A stretch of DNA of 55,259 bases. Origin: Pseudomonadota bacterium. GTDB taxonomy: Bacteria > Myxococcota_A > UBA796 > GCA-2862545. Under the pieces are notes generated by a model that saw only the letters and a list, made by a program, of their open reading frames with translations, was not told where the DNA came from and ran no database searches. The position numbers and the translations under genes were made by a program. Position 1 is the first letter of the stretch. Each line of letters starts with the position of its first letter. The stretch covers positions 1-55,259 of the forward strand of contig JAGSGY010000031.1 of the NCBI GenBank assembly GCA_023954855.1, in the 5' to 3' direction. Below are positions 18,402-27,520 of this stretch, one piece after another.

Positions 18402-19409
18402 CTATTCGGTCGGCACCGCGCGAATCTCGAGGATGTCGATGTTCGCCTCGGTGAAGTCCTCGGCCTTCATGATCACCTCGACGCCCTCGGACCAGCGCAA
18501 CCGCAGGTCGGGGTCGGTCTCGGCCATGTCGCCGAAGGTCGAGCTGGTCAGCGAGCGGCTGGGGATGGGCTCGCCGTCCTCGCCCTTCGCGTCCGTCTCG
18601 GGGGCAAGCGTGCCCACCATCGTGTTCTTGCCGGGAGGCAGGATGCCCTCGACGGGAATCTCGACCGCTTCGAGCTGGTTGCCCTTGCTGTCCTTGATCG
18701 TCGCGAGCAGCATCAGGTCCGTCATCTCGTACTTCGAGTCGTTCGAGATCATGAACTGGAAGACCGTGACCTGGTCGTCTTCCTGGTCGAGCTGAAGCCA
18801 CGAGGCGTTGCTGACCCGGATGTAGCGATCGGGGTTGTAGAGCGGGTCGTAGTCGGCACGAACCTCGCCACCGCCGAGCTGGTACATCGGAATGACCTGA
18901 TCCTCGGCAATCCAGCCCTCGACGCCGTCGGGGGTGCGAGCGCGGTACATCGTTCCACGCTTTGCGAGCAGCTCGAGCTTCGAGTCCTTGGCGAGGGCCT
19001 GGAGGGCGCCTGCGTTGGCCTCGGGACCCGAGCGCAGCGAGGCCGCGGGGTCGGTGACCAGCATCTCGGAGAAGCTGATGTCATCGAGCAGCGACTCGTG
19101 TCCAGTCGGTAGCTGCTGACCGAAGATGTACATGCCGGCACCACCGGCAAGAATCAACACGACGAACACTACGCCGATGAGCGCAGCGGGGATGCCGCGC
19201 TTCGGAATCTCGAAGTCATCGTCCACCGCGCCGGCGCCGAGAATCGAGGCAAGCTCGGGGATCTCGCTCGCGTACAGCCACTCGGTAGCCCCAGGAGGCT
19301 GCACCATGTCGCCCGCCGAGACCTTACCGCTGGTCGCAAGGCGCTTCAGCTCGGAAAGGTCCTCGACCGCGAACTGAGTGCTGTTCTGAGTGACAAGCCA
19401 CCGACTCAT
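18402..19409 (-). CDS. Membrane protein with N-terminal GYF_2-like domain and SH3-like region
   Basis: This encodes 335 aa. ATG 19409 follows GGAG at 5-base spacing and begins exactly at the domain (MSRWLVTQNST). Residues 1-55 resemble GYF_2/DUF4339, a short cytoplasmic protein-interaction domain with the pattern W-L-V-T...L..L...G.V...D.V..PG...W. One transmembrane helix spans about 72-96. The following region (SLRSGPEANAGALQAL to GVEGWIAEDQVI) looks like a bacterial SH3 domain, and the C-terminal ~150 residues form a beta-rich extracytoplasmic domain. It is a single-gene unit with its own terminator. The function is unknown; a scaffold or signalling link across the inner membrane is inferred. 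Confidence 0.8.
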   Translation of the reverse strand: MSRWLVTQNSTQFAVEDLSELKRLATSGKVSAGDMVQPPGATEWLYASEIPELASILGAGAVDDDFEIPKRGIPAALIGVVFVVLILAGGAGMYIFGQQLPTGHESLLDDISFSEMLVTDPAASLRSGPEANAGALQALAKDSKLELLAKRGTMYRARTPDGVEGWIAEDQVIPMYQLGGGEVRADYDPLYNPDRYIRVSNASWLQLDQEDDQVTVFQFMISNDSKYEMTDLMLLATIKDSKGNQLEAVEIPVEGILPPGKNTMVGTLAPETDAKGEDGEPIPSRSLTSSTFGDMAETDPDLRLRWSEGVEVIMKAEDFTEANIDILEIRAVPTE

Positions 19410-19555
19410 ATGTGCTCCGCGGATCCGTGATTGCATCGGGTGTAGCGCGTGTCCTCTCGCGAACGCAAGCCGTGCACTCGGCAGTTCGCCCACTTTGACG
19501 GACCCCTGACCCCACTGCCCTCAACGGCCCTGTTTCGGCGACGTCCGCGATCCGC

Positions 19556-22258
19556 CTACCAGGCCATCGTCGCCCACAGGGTCATGTCCATGCCCTGGTA
19601 CGGCGCACCCCACCCGTCGGGGAAGTGATCACAGTAGTAGCTGGCCGAGCCGCAGTACCCGGTACCCCACCCAATCGTGACCACATTCTGTACGAGTTGC
19701 ATCTCGGGAATCGGAAGCTGGATCAGCACTGTCTGTGCATCGATCTCGATGAGACCCGCTCCGGGAAGGTCTTGGTAGCCGGTGATGTCACGACCACGAA
19801 GCCGAGTGACGCCCGACTGAATGATGACGTTGTAGTCGAAGAACGGGGACCCAGTGGAGTCCATGAAGGCTTCGAGGAACAAGGTCGAGGCCTCGTAGGG
19901 AACGGCCGAGACCATGCGAATCTCGAGCACATCGCCCACAACCCGCCACTGCGCTGAAACGAAGTCAAACGCGTAGTCGCTGGCATCGCCGACCGTGTCG
20001 TGGGTCGTGGTGAGCGCACGCCACGGGGGTTCGCCGACGATCAGCTCGAAGTCCAGCAGGTACGTGGTGTCATCGTCTGTGCAGGTCAGCAGTAGATCGA
20101 CGTCATCACCCGCAGTTCCCGCCACCGATAGGGCGGGTCCCTGGTCGCTCTGGGTCTGACCCGCTTCGATGGTGCTGAACAACGCATTGGCGTCGGTGAT
20201 GGTGGCCGTGGCCGCGCCACCCGTCTGCGAGAGCGTGCAGTACACCGGCCCAAAGGTGTCGAGTGCACCACTGTTGGTCAGGTCGAGCGACAACTCGAAG
20301 CTCTCGCCGGCATCGGGAAGACCGTCGCCGTTCCCGGAAGCGCCATCCTCGACGACCACCGCCGTGAGGTCGAGAAGGGGCCAAGGTACGGGCACATCGA
20401 CGAGCACGAGGAAAGACTCGAGTTCATCGGTGACCGCCACCTCGAAGCGCACGGGCTGCGAGTCATTCTGGGAGGGCAACGCGAGGAACGAGAGCGGAAG
20501 AGAGGCCGTGGCGTTCTCGGCCCAGTCGCTGCCGAGCGCAAACGGCCCAGGCGTGAAGAGCGTGATGTCGGTGTCTGCGGAAGAGACGTCAGCCGTCGTC
20601 ACCCCAACCGTCGGCGGACCGTGGTTGACGAGGGTGAGGGTCCACGTCGCGTTGTCGCCCGGCAACACCGGACTCGGGACGGTGACCGAGCTGAACACTT
20701 CGGGAAGCGGCGGACGGGGCAGCCAGAACAGCGTCTCGGTGGATGCCGGCCAGGCGCCGAGATCGTCGCTCACCCAAGCGTCGGTGCCCGAGTCGATGCG
20801 GAAGAGATCGGTGGTGCCCGCCGAGGCGGAGAGCATGCGAACCCACCACCGCCCCGGCCCTGGAGCCGGCGGAAGCAGGGCGGCATGGGCAGTCAGATCG
20901 ACCGTCAGCTCGTGGCTGCCGGCCGCGAAGACCTGGGTCGCCGCCTCGACTTCGACATCGGGCGTGTCGGGGTCACCGGTGCCCACGGTCGCGACCACAA
21001 GCCCCTCAGCGAAGGTCGAGAAGCCGATCGTTGCGACGGTCGCGTCACCCACGAGAACCTGCGTATCGAGGCTCTCGGAAAAGTCGTCGGCGACCGCGTC
21101 CAGCCGAATCGGAAGCCAACTGTTGTCGGGGAAGGTCGCGTCCACCGAGAGGTCGAGCACGGCCGGCGCGGAGGCCCCCGCCGCAAGCACGCCCACCGTC
21201 ACTGGCGCCGACACGGTCCCGTCCACGACATCCACGGTGCCGGAGACCACTACGTTCGCCGCATCCACTGGCCCGACGTTGGTCACGGTCACCGTCATGG
21301 AATCGGTCGCGCCCGGATCAAAGCGTGTCCAGTCGACGTCGACAATCCGCAGATCGGAGGTCACCGGCCCGACAGCCAGATCATCGACGGTCCAGATGTC
21401 GGCGAAGGTGCCTTCGTAGCGGAACGCCAAGTACACCAGTGGCTCGCCGACCAACGTCTCGAGCGAGACCGCCGCGGCGCGGGACCAGTCCCCTTCTTGG
21501 GGCGCGGGCAGCGCCGCAATCTCGACAAAGTCGCCGGACTCGGGGTCCGCGGAGCCCGTCGAAGCCCAGAGAGAGTGCTGAGCGCCACCTGCAAAGGTGC
21601 CGTGCTCCCACCACGAGAGCTGTGCGGTGGTCGCATCCCCGAAGTCGAGCGGCGGAGAGACGAGCCAGTCGTCCATCGCCCCGGTCTCTTCGAGGCCTCT
21701 GCGGTGCTGCACGGCGAACTGGTCGCGCGCACGGCCCTCGGTGAGCTCCCAGGCGTAGCCGGGAAAACCGTAGGAATACTCGGCCCATTCCAGGTCGTAG
21801 AGCGTCAGGGCATCGGTGCCCTCTTCGAAGTCCTCGGTCCACGGAACGGTCGCGCCCTCGGTCAGGACCTCGAGCTCGAACGGCCCATCGTCCCCGTCGG
21901 TCGGCAGAAAGCTGACCGCCACGAACTCGGAGCCGTCGGTGGCCCGAAAGAAGTACTCGATGCCGGGTGCCGGAGCCGAGGCCACATCAAGGGTGTACAC
22001 CCCCTCTTGGTCCTCGAGGACTGCGCTCTCCCAGGCCGCCACACCGATCGGGCGCCAGCTCGCCTGCACCGAGAGCACGCCATCGGGGTCGTCCGCGGTC
22101 ACCGCCAACGAGACGGCATCGCCCGCAACGAACACCCCAGAAGGCGCCTCGTGCGTGAGCGTAGGCCCTTCGACATCGACGGGCGCCGGCGAGTCGCTGT
22201 CCTCGGTGCCGTTGCCATTGCAGGCCACCAGCAGAGCGAGCAGGAGGCCGACTCTCAT
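19556..22258 (-). CDS. Large multi-domain lipoprotein (choice-of-anchor J and CARDB domains)
   Basis: This encodes 900 aa. ATG 22258 overlaps the TGA of the preceding gene (ATGA) and opens a lipoprotein signal with lipobox LVAC (Cys13). An Ig/FN3-like region spans about residues 30-135. It is followed by a choice-of-anchor J-type domain from about 138 (WTEDFEEGTDALTLYDLEW, then DDWLVSPPLDFGDA). At least three CARDB-like modules follow (from about 301, 513 and 629; the last contains GNGDGLPDAGESFELSLDL). The C-terminal ~170 residues form an unassigned beta-rich domain. It is the last of five overlapping lipoprotein genes. Adhesion or a structural surface role is inferred. Confidence 0.82.
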   Translation of the reverse strand: MRVGLLLALLVACNGNGTEDSDSPAPVDVEGPTLTHEAPSGVFVAGDAVSLAVTADDPDGVLSVQASWRPIGVAAWESAVLEDQEGVYTLDVASAPAPGIEYFFRATDGSEFVAVSFLPTDGDDGPFELEVLTEGATVPWTEDFEEGTDALTLYDLEWAEYSYGFPGYAWELTEGRARDQFAVQHRRGLEETGAMDDWLVSPPLDFGDATTAQLSWWEHGTFAGGAQHSLWASTGSADPESGDFVEIAALPAPQEGDWSRAAAVSLETLVGEPLVYLAFRYEGTFADIWTVDDLAVGPVTSDLRIVDVDWTRFDPGATDSMTVTVTNVGPVDAANVVVSGTVDVVDGTVSAPVTVGVLAAGASAPAVLDLSVDATFPDNSWLPIRLDAVADDFSESLDTQVLVGDATVATIGFSTFAEGLVVATVGTGDPDTPDVEVEAATQVFAAGSHELTVDLTAHAALLPPAPGPGRWWVRMLSASAGTTDLFRIDSGTDAWVSDDLGAWPASTETLFWLPRPPLPEVFSSVTVPSPVLPGDNATWTLTLVNHGPPTVGVTTADVSSADTDITLFTPGPFALGSDWAENATASLPLSFLALPSQNDSQPVRFEVAVTDELESFLVLVDVPVPWPLLDLTAVVVEDGASGNGDGLPDAGESFELSLDLTNSGALDTFGPVYCTLSQTGGAATATITDANALFSTIEAGQTQSDQGPALSVAGTAGDDVDLLLTCTDDDTTYLLDFELIVGEPPWRALTTTHDTVGDASDYAFDFVSAQWRVVGDVLEIRMVSAVPYEASTLFLEAFMDSTGSPFFDYNVIIQSGVTRLRGRDITGYQDLPGAGLIEIDAQTVLIQLPIPEMQLVQNVVTIGWGTGYCGSASYYCDHFPDGWGAPYQGMDMTLWATMAW

Positions 22259-22887
22259 CGGGACACCCGCTCGGCAGTGGTTCCATTCGGGAGCTTCAGG
22301 GTGCCCGGCATGTCTGGACTCGACGTCGCCAGGTCCTGCCCCGGATCGTAGTCGTCGTAGAGCCAGCAGTAGGTCCAGCACTGGTAGTCGGTGATGTTGC
22401 CGCCGCCATCGGTGAACGAGTAGCACTCGAAGCCGCCGGGGCAGGCGCGTCCTTCGGCACAGTCAACGCCGCAGAAGCCGCCGATACAGCGGTTGCCCTC
22501 GCCACAGTCCTCGTCAGCACTCGCAGTCGTGCACGGGCGACAGTACTGGTCGCCCGCGTCGTAGCAATCGCCGGTCAGCGTGTTGCAGAACTCACGGTAG
22601 CCACAGTCGACCGAGGTCTCTTCACAGGCATTGGCCACGCACTCGGACAGCTCGACATCGCAGGAGGAGCCCGGGTAGCAGTCGTTGTCGCGGTCGCAGC
22701 CCGGGGCGCACTCGCGATCGACGCAGGTGTGCTCGATAGGGCAGTCTCCGTTGGTCGAGCAGCTTCCGAGGACGCACTGGCCCTGGATGCACACCTCGCC
22801 GAACCCCTCGCAGAGCAGTTCCTCGTCGCACTCGGCCTGGGTGCCTCCGCAGGCGCTCAAGAACAGCAGCAGAGCCGCAACCCTCAT
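22255..22887 (-). CDS. Cysteine-rich lipoprotein
   Basis: This encodes 210 aa. ATG 22887 lies in a TGATG overlap with the upstream vWA gene, with GGAG upstream. The signal is MRVAALLLFLSAC (Cys13). The mature part is packed with cysteines at EGF/EB-module-like spacing (for example CIQGQCVLGSC, GDCPIEHTCVDREC and CGEGNRCIGGFCGVDC), so it should be heavily disulphide-bonded outside the inner membrane. Its stop overlaps the next start (ATGA). The family is a typical myxobacterial Cys-rich surface lipoprotein of unknown function. Confidence 0.8.
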   Translation of the reverse strand: MRVAALLLFLSACGGTQAECDEELLCEGFGEVCIQGQCVLGSCSTNGDCPIEHTCVDRECAPGCDRDNDCYPGSSCDVELSECVANACEETSVDCGYREFCNTLTGDCYDAGDQYCRPCTTASADEDCGEGNRCIGGFCGVDCAEGRACPGGFECYSFTDGGGNITDYQCWTYCWLYDDYDPGQDLATSSPDMPGTLKLPNGTTAERVSR

Positions 22888-24458
22888 CACTCGTCTCCAG
22901 GGCAGATGGTCGCGGGGAAGTAGGTAGCGGTCACGTATTGCTCGCTGGGTGGGACTTGTTCTTCAACGAAACGAAGCAGGTTGCCGTCGACGACGTAGGT
23001 GAAGTCCTCGTCGATGATCAGCTCGCGAACGAAGCTCTCGGTGCTGTCGTTCTCGTAGAGCTTCACGACCATGGTGCCGAGAGAGGGACAGCGGCTGAGC
23101 GAGAACTCGGCGACCAGGCCCGACAGGGTGAGGCCGAGCTCGGCGACGATCGGCGAGAAGTCCGACTCGCAGATCGACTCGGTCAGCCCCGAGGTCTCGT
23201 TGGCTGCCTCGAGATAGCGACGTCCGTACCAGCCAATGCCATCTTCCGTCTCGCAAGACGGGATGTCATCGCGCGGCGGCGGATCTTTCGCGACCACCGC
23301 CGAGACGTTCAGCAAGGTGCGGTCGCGGTAGGCCCGGTCGCCCTTGAGGTCGGTGAACTCACGCAAGTAGGTGTGCACGGGGTACGGCGACACATCGTCC
23401 TCGTCCGAGACGAAGAGAAGCGAAAACGTCGCGTCATCACGCAGGAAAGCGCCGTTCTGCTCGTACAGCGAGCCCTCGAGCTCAACCTGGGTCGACGGAT
23501 GGCCCTCGAACACGAGCCGAGCATTCTCGAGGCCCTGCTCGATGCCGGTTCCGATGGTGCCCTGGGCCACGTTCTCAGCGAAGATCTCCGAGGCGGCAGG
23601 CGTGTCCGGCGTGATGTGAAGCACGCCGTCGTTGAGCGAGAAGCCGGTCGCCAGCGCCACATCCACCGGCGTGTCGCAGTTCGCAGAATCGCTGCGTCCA
23701 ACCACGATCTGGCTGCGCGGAGTGAGGTTGAGCGGGGACGGCAAGAAGGCGCTGTTGCGACCCCGGTCCGCAATCTCGAGGCCGCCGATCATCAGGGTGT
23801 CGTCGGTGGTGTTGGTCAGCTCGAACCACTCGCAGAGCGCGTCATCGCCCGGAGACTCCGCCATGATCTCGGTGATGACGAGGTTCCCCGCGCGTGGCTC
23901 ACGCGGACCGGCGTCGATCCCAACCACCACCTCCTCGATGGGCTCGCCATCACAGGTGATGTTCGGGCCTCCCGGAGTGCCCACACCGCCCTCGGCGCCG
24001 AAGCTCGCCTCGGAGTTGCACCAGTAGTCGGCGATGGTGTTGGTCGAGATGCGCAGGTTGTTGGCATCGAGCTGCAGCGAGGTTCCCCGCTGAAAGCCCC
24101 AGTCGCGGGTGTACTCGACCCGATCGAGCTCGCCGGTGTTTCCGCGCAGGATGATCTCGTCATCCCCGCCCATCAGCCGCCCGCGGTATTCGTCGTGCTC
24201 GGCATCGGTCGTGGTCACCGAGAGCTGCCAGTCGACATCGGCGGCTTCAAAACTCTGAATCAGCGCATCGAAGTTGCGGGCGAGGTTCTCTTGCTCCTCG
24301 CGCATCGAGCAGGAGTTGTCGATCACGACCAGCAGGTCGACCGCGTTGCGGCGCTCCTGGTGGAAGACGTCGACGACGTTGATCTGGGTAAAGCCCTGCT
24401 CATTGCAGCCTGCAAGGGCGAGTGCCGCCAGTAAGACGCTAGAAATCCACGGTCTCAC
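22887..24458 (-). CDS. vWA-domain lipoprotein with nested, apparently permuted lamin-tail domain
   Basis: This encodes 523 aa. The start is GTG 24458 behind GGGAGG; it overlaps the previous gene by 20 bases. The lipobox is LAGC (Cys18). The vWA domain begins at about residue 38 with the MIDAS motif D47-x-S49-x-S51 (VIDNSCSM). It stops at GRLMG (97) and resumes at about 278 (VLHITPDTP), continuing through GTGIEQGLENA, FLRDDATFS and VSDEDDVSPYP. Residues 98-277 hold both halves of a lamin-tail domain in reversed order. The C-terminal half comes first (DDEIILRGN, TSLQLDANNL, WCNSE, GTPGGPN). The N-terminal half follows (NLVITEIMAES, CEWFELTN, ATGFSLND). The open frame is uninterrupted. A surface ligand- or metal-dependent binding protein is inferred. 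Confidence 0.85.
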   Translation of the reverse strand: MRPWISSVLLAALALAGCNEQGFTQINVVDVFHQERRNAVDLLVVIDNSCSMREEQENLARNFDALIQSFEAADVDWQLSVTTTDAEHDEYRGRLMGGDDEIILRGNTGELDRVEYTRDWGFQRGTSLQLDANNLRISTNTIADYWCNSEASFGAEGGVGTPGGPNITCDGEPIEEVVVGIDAGPREPRAGNLVITEIMAESPGDDALCEWFELTNTTDDTLMIGGLEIADRGRNSAFLPSPLNLTPRSQIVVGRSDSANCDTPVDVALATGFSLNDGVLHITPDTPAASEIFAENVAQGTIGTGIEQGLENARLVFEGHPSTQVELEGSLYEQNGAFLRDDATFSLLFVSDEDDVSPYPVHTYLREFTDLKGDRAYRDRTLLNVSAVVAKDPPPRDDIPSCETEDGIGWYGRRYLEAANETSGLTESICESDFSPIVAELGLTLSGLVAEFSLSRCPSLGTMVVKLYENDSTESFVRELIIDEDFTYVVDGNLLRFVEEQVPPSEQYVTATYFPATICPGDE

Positions 24459-25287
24459 CGGGTCCCTCCCGAAAGTCGCCCACGACCGTATTCAGCAGCA
24501 TGTCCATCGTGTTGTCCAGCTGCGCGTTGACGTGAAAGCTCGCGTAGACCACGCGACCGCCGCCATCGGGCTCGAAGCTGACCAGAAGCGGCGCATCGGA
24601 CAGCGATGCGAAGCCACCCCCATTCTCGAGGGCGTACTCGACATCGCCGCGCGCCCAGACCGCCACGTCGTCGGCGACGCGCTCGACCGGGGCCCAGTTC
24701 GAGAAGTTGAACTCGAGCGGCAGGGTCTCGGTCTCGAGCAGCTCGCTCAGGCCGGGCTCTTCAACCGTCGCCATGATCTGGCCGATCTCGCCGCGCTGAG
24801 CGGCGTCGAGCACCGCGTCATCCCCGAGGAAGTCGATCTTGTCGGGCCATAGCGCCTCGACCAGCTCGTAGCTCCAGTCCGAGACGAACAGCGTGCGGTC
24901 GAAGTCCTCGACGTAGGTCCGGACTTCTTCGAGTACCGCGGCATCGCTGACGAGATGGTCGTCGGCCTCGAGGCCGTTGTACTCGCGCACGCCAAAGCCA
25001 CGGGTACCGGAGGCGACAAAGACGGCGTCGTAGTCACCCATCACGCGGGAGTCCGAGAGCAGCCCCTCGACCTTGAGCGCGACGTCCTCGTGGGGCCACT
25101 CGGTGTCGTAGGTCGCCACCGAGATGATGCCTTCGTAGACTTCGTGACGGACCTCGATGCGCTTGAGCGGCTCGGTCATGTCGTCGAAGTCACCCGCCAC
25201 TACGCCCACGGACGTGAGCGGGCCGCCGTAGAGACCCGTGTCGCTCTTGCAACCCACGAGCATGGCCAGCAGAAACAGCCCTCTCAT
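24439..25287 (-). CDS. Hypothetical lipoprotein with amidotransferase-like fold features
   Basis: This encodes 282 aa. ATG 25287 overlaps the upstream stop (ATGA) and starts a lipoprotein signal with lipobox MLVGC (Cys13). The sequence has an alternating beta/alpha pattern (DYDAVFVASGTRGFG, RTLFVSDWSYELVEALWPD, GGRVVYASFHVNAQ). This resembles class I glutamine-amidotransferase/ThuA-like folds, but I see no catalytic Cys-His pair, so an enzyme role is not supported. Its 3' end overlaps the vWA gene by 20 bases. It is the second gene of the five-gene lipoprotein operon. Confidence 0.75.
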   Translation of the reverse strand: MRGLFLLAMLVGCKSDTGLYGGPLTSVGVVAGDFDDMTEPLKRIEVRHEVYEGIISVATYDTEWPHEDVALKVEGLLSDSRVMGDYDAVFVASGTRGFGVREYNGLEADDHLVSDAAVLEEVRTYVEDFDRTLFVSDWSYELVEALWPDKIDFLGDDAVLDAAQRGEIGQIMATVEEPGLSELLETETLPLEFNFSNWAPVERVADDVAVWARGDVEYALENGGGFASLSDAPLLVSFEPDGGGRVVYASFHVNAQLDNTMDMLLNTVVGDFREGPGETVDF

Positions 25288-27029
25288 GATGGGTCCTCCA
25301 AAATCAGCTGCGCAGAGGTCGAGAGCACCGAGGTCGACTGGATGGTCTGCACCGTGGACCCCGGCCAGCCCCACATACGGCCCTCGATGAACGAGTACGC
25401 CCCGAACTGGACAGGCCCCGCCTCGAGTGCCGAGAGCTGGAGCGAAGAGTAGGTGTGCGCACCGTCATCCCACGGCAGAGACCCGGCAAAACCAGGCTCG
25501 CCATCCGAGACAAGAATGCCGCTGATGCTCGTGCCAAAGATGGCGTCCGGGTAGGTCTCGGCGGCCGTCCACTCGTAGTGGAAGTCCTCGGTGCGCAGCG
25601 CAATCTCGTCGGCCCAGAAGCCCGGTTCCGTCAGGTAGTAGTCGGCGGGGACGGTGGGCTGAACGTCTTCGATGATCACCTCGGGAAGGCCGTCGGGGTC
25701 TCCCTGGGTGTGCAGGTCGTAGACGTTGTCGAACACATAGTCGGCGAGGGTCAGGTCGCGACCGACGTAGGCGATCTGGTTGGTCCCTTCGAACTCCTCT
25801 TTGTAGAGGGTCACGATGTTCGCGTCGGACTCGTACCAGACCACATCGCCCGCCGAGACGGTCTCGGCGTTGGGACAGTCGACCGGCTCGGGATCGGGCG
25901 GCACCGGGAACACGCCATTCACGTCGAAGGGCATGGGGCCCGAGCCCATCGGGGCCGCCGCGCCACAGGGCGGGTCGAGCGGAATGACGAAGTAGGTGAT
26001 GGCTTGAACGCTCTCGAGCAGCTCACCAGTGTCGTTGTCGATCTGCCGATACACATCGAAGAAGGTGCGCGGCACGAGGTCGGTCAGGGACGGGTCCTGG
26101 TCGAGCACCTCGATCGCGTCGGGCAGCAGAATCGCTTCGTCGTTGCTGCGGATCACGACATCGCGGTAACCGAGCGCCGCGGCGTTCGAGATCTGGATGC
26201 GGCCGTACATGTTCTCGTCGTCGATGACCGTGAGCGAGCCCACCTGGATGTCGGCATTGGCGCCGCCATCGTCGTAGAACTCGATGGTCGCATCGACGCC
26301 GAAGCGGGTGTCGAGACCGGTGACGGTGTAGGCCACCGAGTCGCCCTGGTAGGCCTGCGGCGGGTCCCACACCGCCGTGATCACCGCGCGGTCCACGGTG
26401 AAGCCGTCGTAGCGGGTGACCACCGAAGGTCCGTCTTCCATGGCGACGTCGCGCACACCGGGAGGGGCATCGGGATGCACCGCGATGGTTGCCACTGCCT
26501 CGGTCTCGGAGACGACGTCTAGCTCGAGCACATCAATGCCGGGACCGAAGGAGGCCCAGGTGTATCCCTGGCTCCAGTCCGTGCCCTCGCCCGTGACTTC
26601 GATCTCGAGCATCTCGCCCATCTTCGCGTCGGCTGGTGCCAGGGTGATCGACTGGTCTACCACGGTGAAGGTCTGCTCGAGCGGCCCGCTGGTGTTCTCG
26701 ACACTCAGGGTGACGTCATGGGCTCCGAGCTCTGCCGTCTCGGGAATCGTGAGCTCGGCCTCGACCGTGTACCCATCGAAGACGGTCACCGAGTCGACGG
26801 TGATGTCGGAGCCGAGGTCGAGGTCCGTGTCGCCAAAGACAAAGGAACTCAGCGTGCCGTAGACCCGCACGCGCATCGAGGTTCCGCGAGCGCCAATGGC
26901 GGGCTCGAGGGTGTAGCGAAGCACCGGAACGTCATCGACGACGACCGCCGAGTCGCCAGCCGCGGAACCGTCATCTGCGCACCCGACCGCAAGCACGGCA
27001 GCGCACAGCAAGGTGCAAGTGGTTCGCAT
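25284..27029 (-). CDS. Lipoprotein with IPT/TIG-like domains
   Basis: This encodes 581 aa. ATG 27029 follows GGAGAT and opens a lipoprotein signal with lipobox AVGC (Cys17). Three or four Ig-like IPT/TIG-type units occupy about residues 30-330. They show alternating strands and phrases such as LGAHDVTLSVEN, APPGVRDVAMEDG and LGYRDVVIRS. The C-terminal ~250 residues are an unassigned domain with several Trp and Tyr residues. It is the first gene of a run of five lipoproteins whose start and stop codons overlap. A promoter candidate lies upstream at 27063-27092. A surface scaffold role is inferred. Confidence 0.8.
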   Translation of the reverse strand: MRTTCTLLCAAVLAVGCADDGSAAGDSAVVVDDVPVLRYTLEPAIGARGTSMRVRVYGTLSSFVFGDTDLDLGSDITVDSVTVFDGYTVEAELTIPETAELGAHDVTLSVENTSGPLEQTFTVVDQSITLAPADAKMGEMLEIEVTGEGTDWSQGYTWASFGPGIDVLELDVVSETEAVATIAVHPDAPPGVRDVAMEDGPSVVTRYDGFTVDRAVITAVWDPPQAYQGDSVAYTVTGLDTRFGVDATIEFYDDGGANADIQVGSLTVIDDENMYGRIQISNAAALGYRDVVIRSNDEAILLPDAIEVLDQDPSLTDLVPRTFFDVYRQIDNDTGELLESVQAITYFVIPLDPPCGAAAPMGSGPMPFDVNGVFPVPPDPEPVDCPNAETVSAGDVVWYESDANIVTLYKEEFEGTNQIAYVGRDLTLADYVFDNVYDLHTQGDPDGLPEVIIEDVQPTVPADYYLTEPGFWADEIALRTEDFHYEWTAAETYPDAIFGTSISGILVSDGEPGFAGSLPWDDGAHTYSSLQLSALEAGPVQFGAYSFIEGRMWGWPGSTVQTIQSTSVLSTSAQLILEDPS

Positions 27030-27062
27030 CGGGGCAGATCTCCGGTTCGACAGGACCCAACG

Positions 27063-27092
27063 AGTATAGCCACGCCGAAACAGCACCGGCAA
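27063..27092 (-). promoter_or_regulatory. Candidate sigma-70-type promoter of the lipoprotein operon
   Basis: On the minus strand TTGCCG (27092-27087) is followed after 18 bases by TATACT (27068-27063), about 34 bases before the ATG at 27029. Each hexamer is close to consensus. This is a sequence match only. Confidence 0.4.
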
Positions 27093-27168
27093 CGAAGGCC
27101 TTTCGGGCTTGGAATGGCGGAGGAGCGCCCCGTCGTAGGACGTCGCCTGCTCGCCGTTCGTGGGCGGA

Positions 27169-27411
27169 CTAGCGGTGGTGCTCGGGGTTCGGGTGCCCGA
27201 TCTGGGCCAGCGCAACCAGCGGGTCGTCGGAGGGGCAGACCTCGGCCTCTTTCTTGACGCAGACGCCGCAAGAGATGCCATGGGCTTCGTGAAGGGCCTC
27301 ACCGGCACCGCCACAAGAACCCTGAAGTTCGCGCTCGTTCAGCAGAAGACCGACAGCCATCGCCGCCATGCAAGCGCCGAAGAACAGCACGACCAGGAGC
27401 ATCTGTGTCAT
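27169..27411 (-). CDS. nqrM: Na+-NQR maturation protein NqrM
   Basis: This encodes 80 aa. ATG 27411 follows GGAGG. One N-terminal transmembrane helix (MLLVVLFFGACMAAMAVGLL) is followed by LQGSCGGAG and four conserved-type cysteines at 33, 48, 51 and 59. This matches NqrM (DUF539), which is needed to deliver the membrane-embedded iron centre between NqrD and NqrE. Its position as last gene of an nqrABCDEF-apbE unit is the usual one. Confidence 0.88.
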   Translation of the reverse strand: MTQMLLVVLFFGACMAAMAVGLLLNERELQGSCGGAGEALHEAHGISCGVCVKKEAEVCPSDDPLVALAQIGHPNPEHHR

Positions 27412-27520
27412 GTGAACCTCCAGAGGCCACCCCATAACCCAGATTCGCGTGTCTCGGCAGCCCTCGCATCCGCCCTCCGTCACGCATGGACGAGCGGCAG
27501 GAGCTGGCATTCACCCGTTC

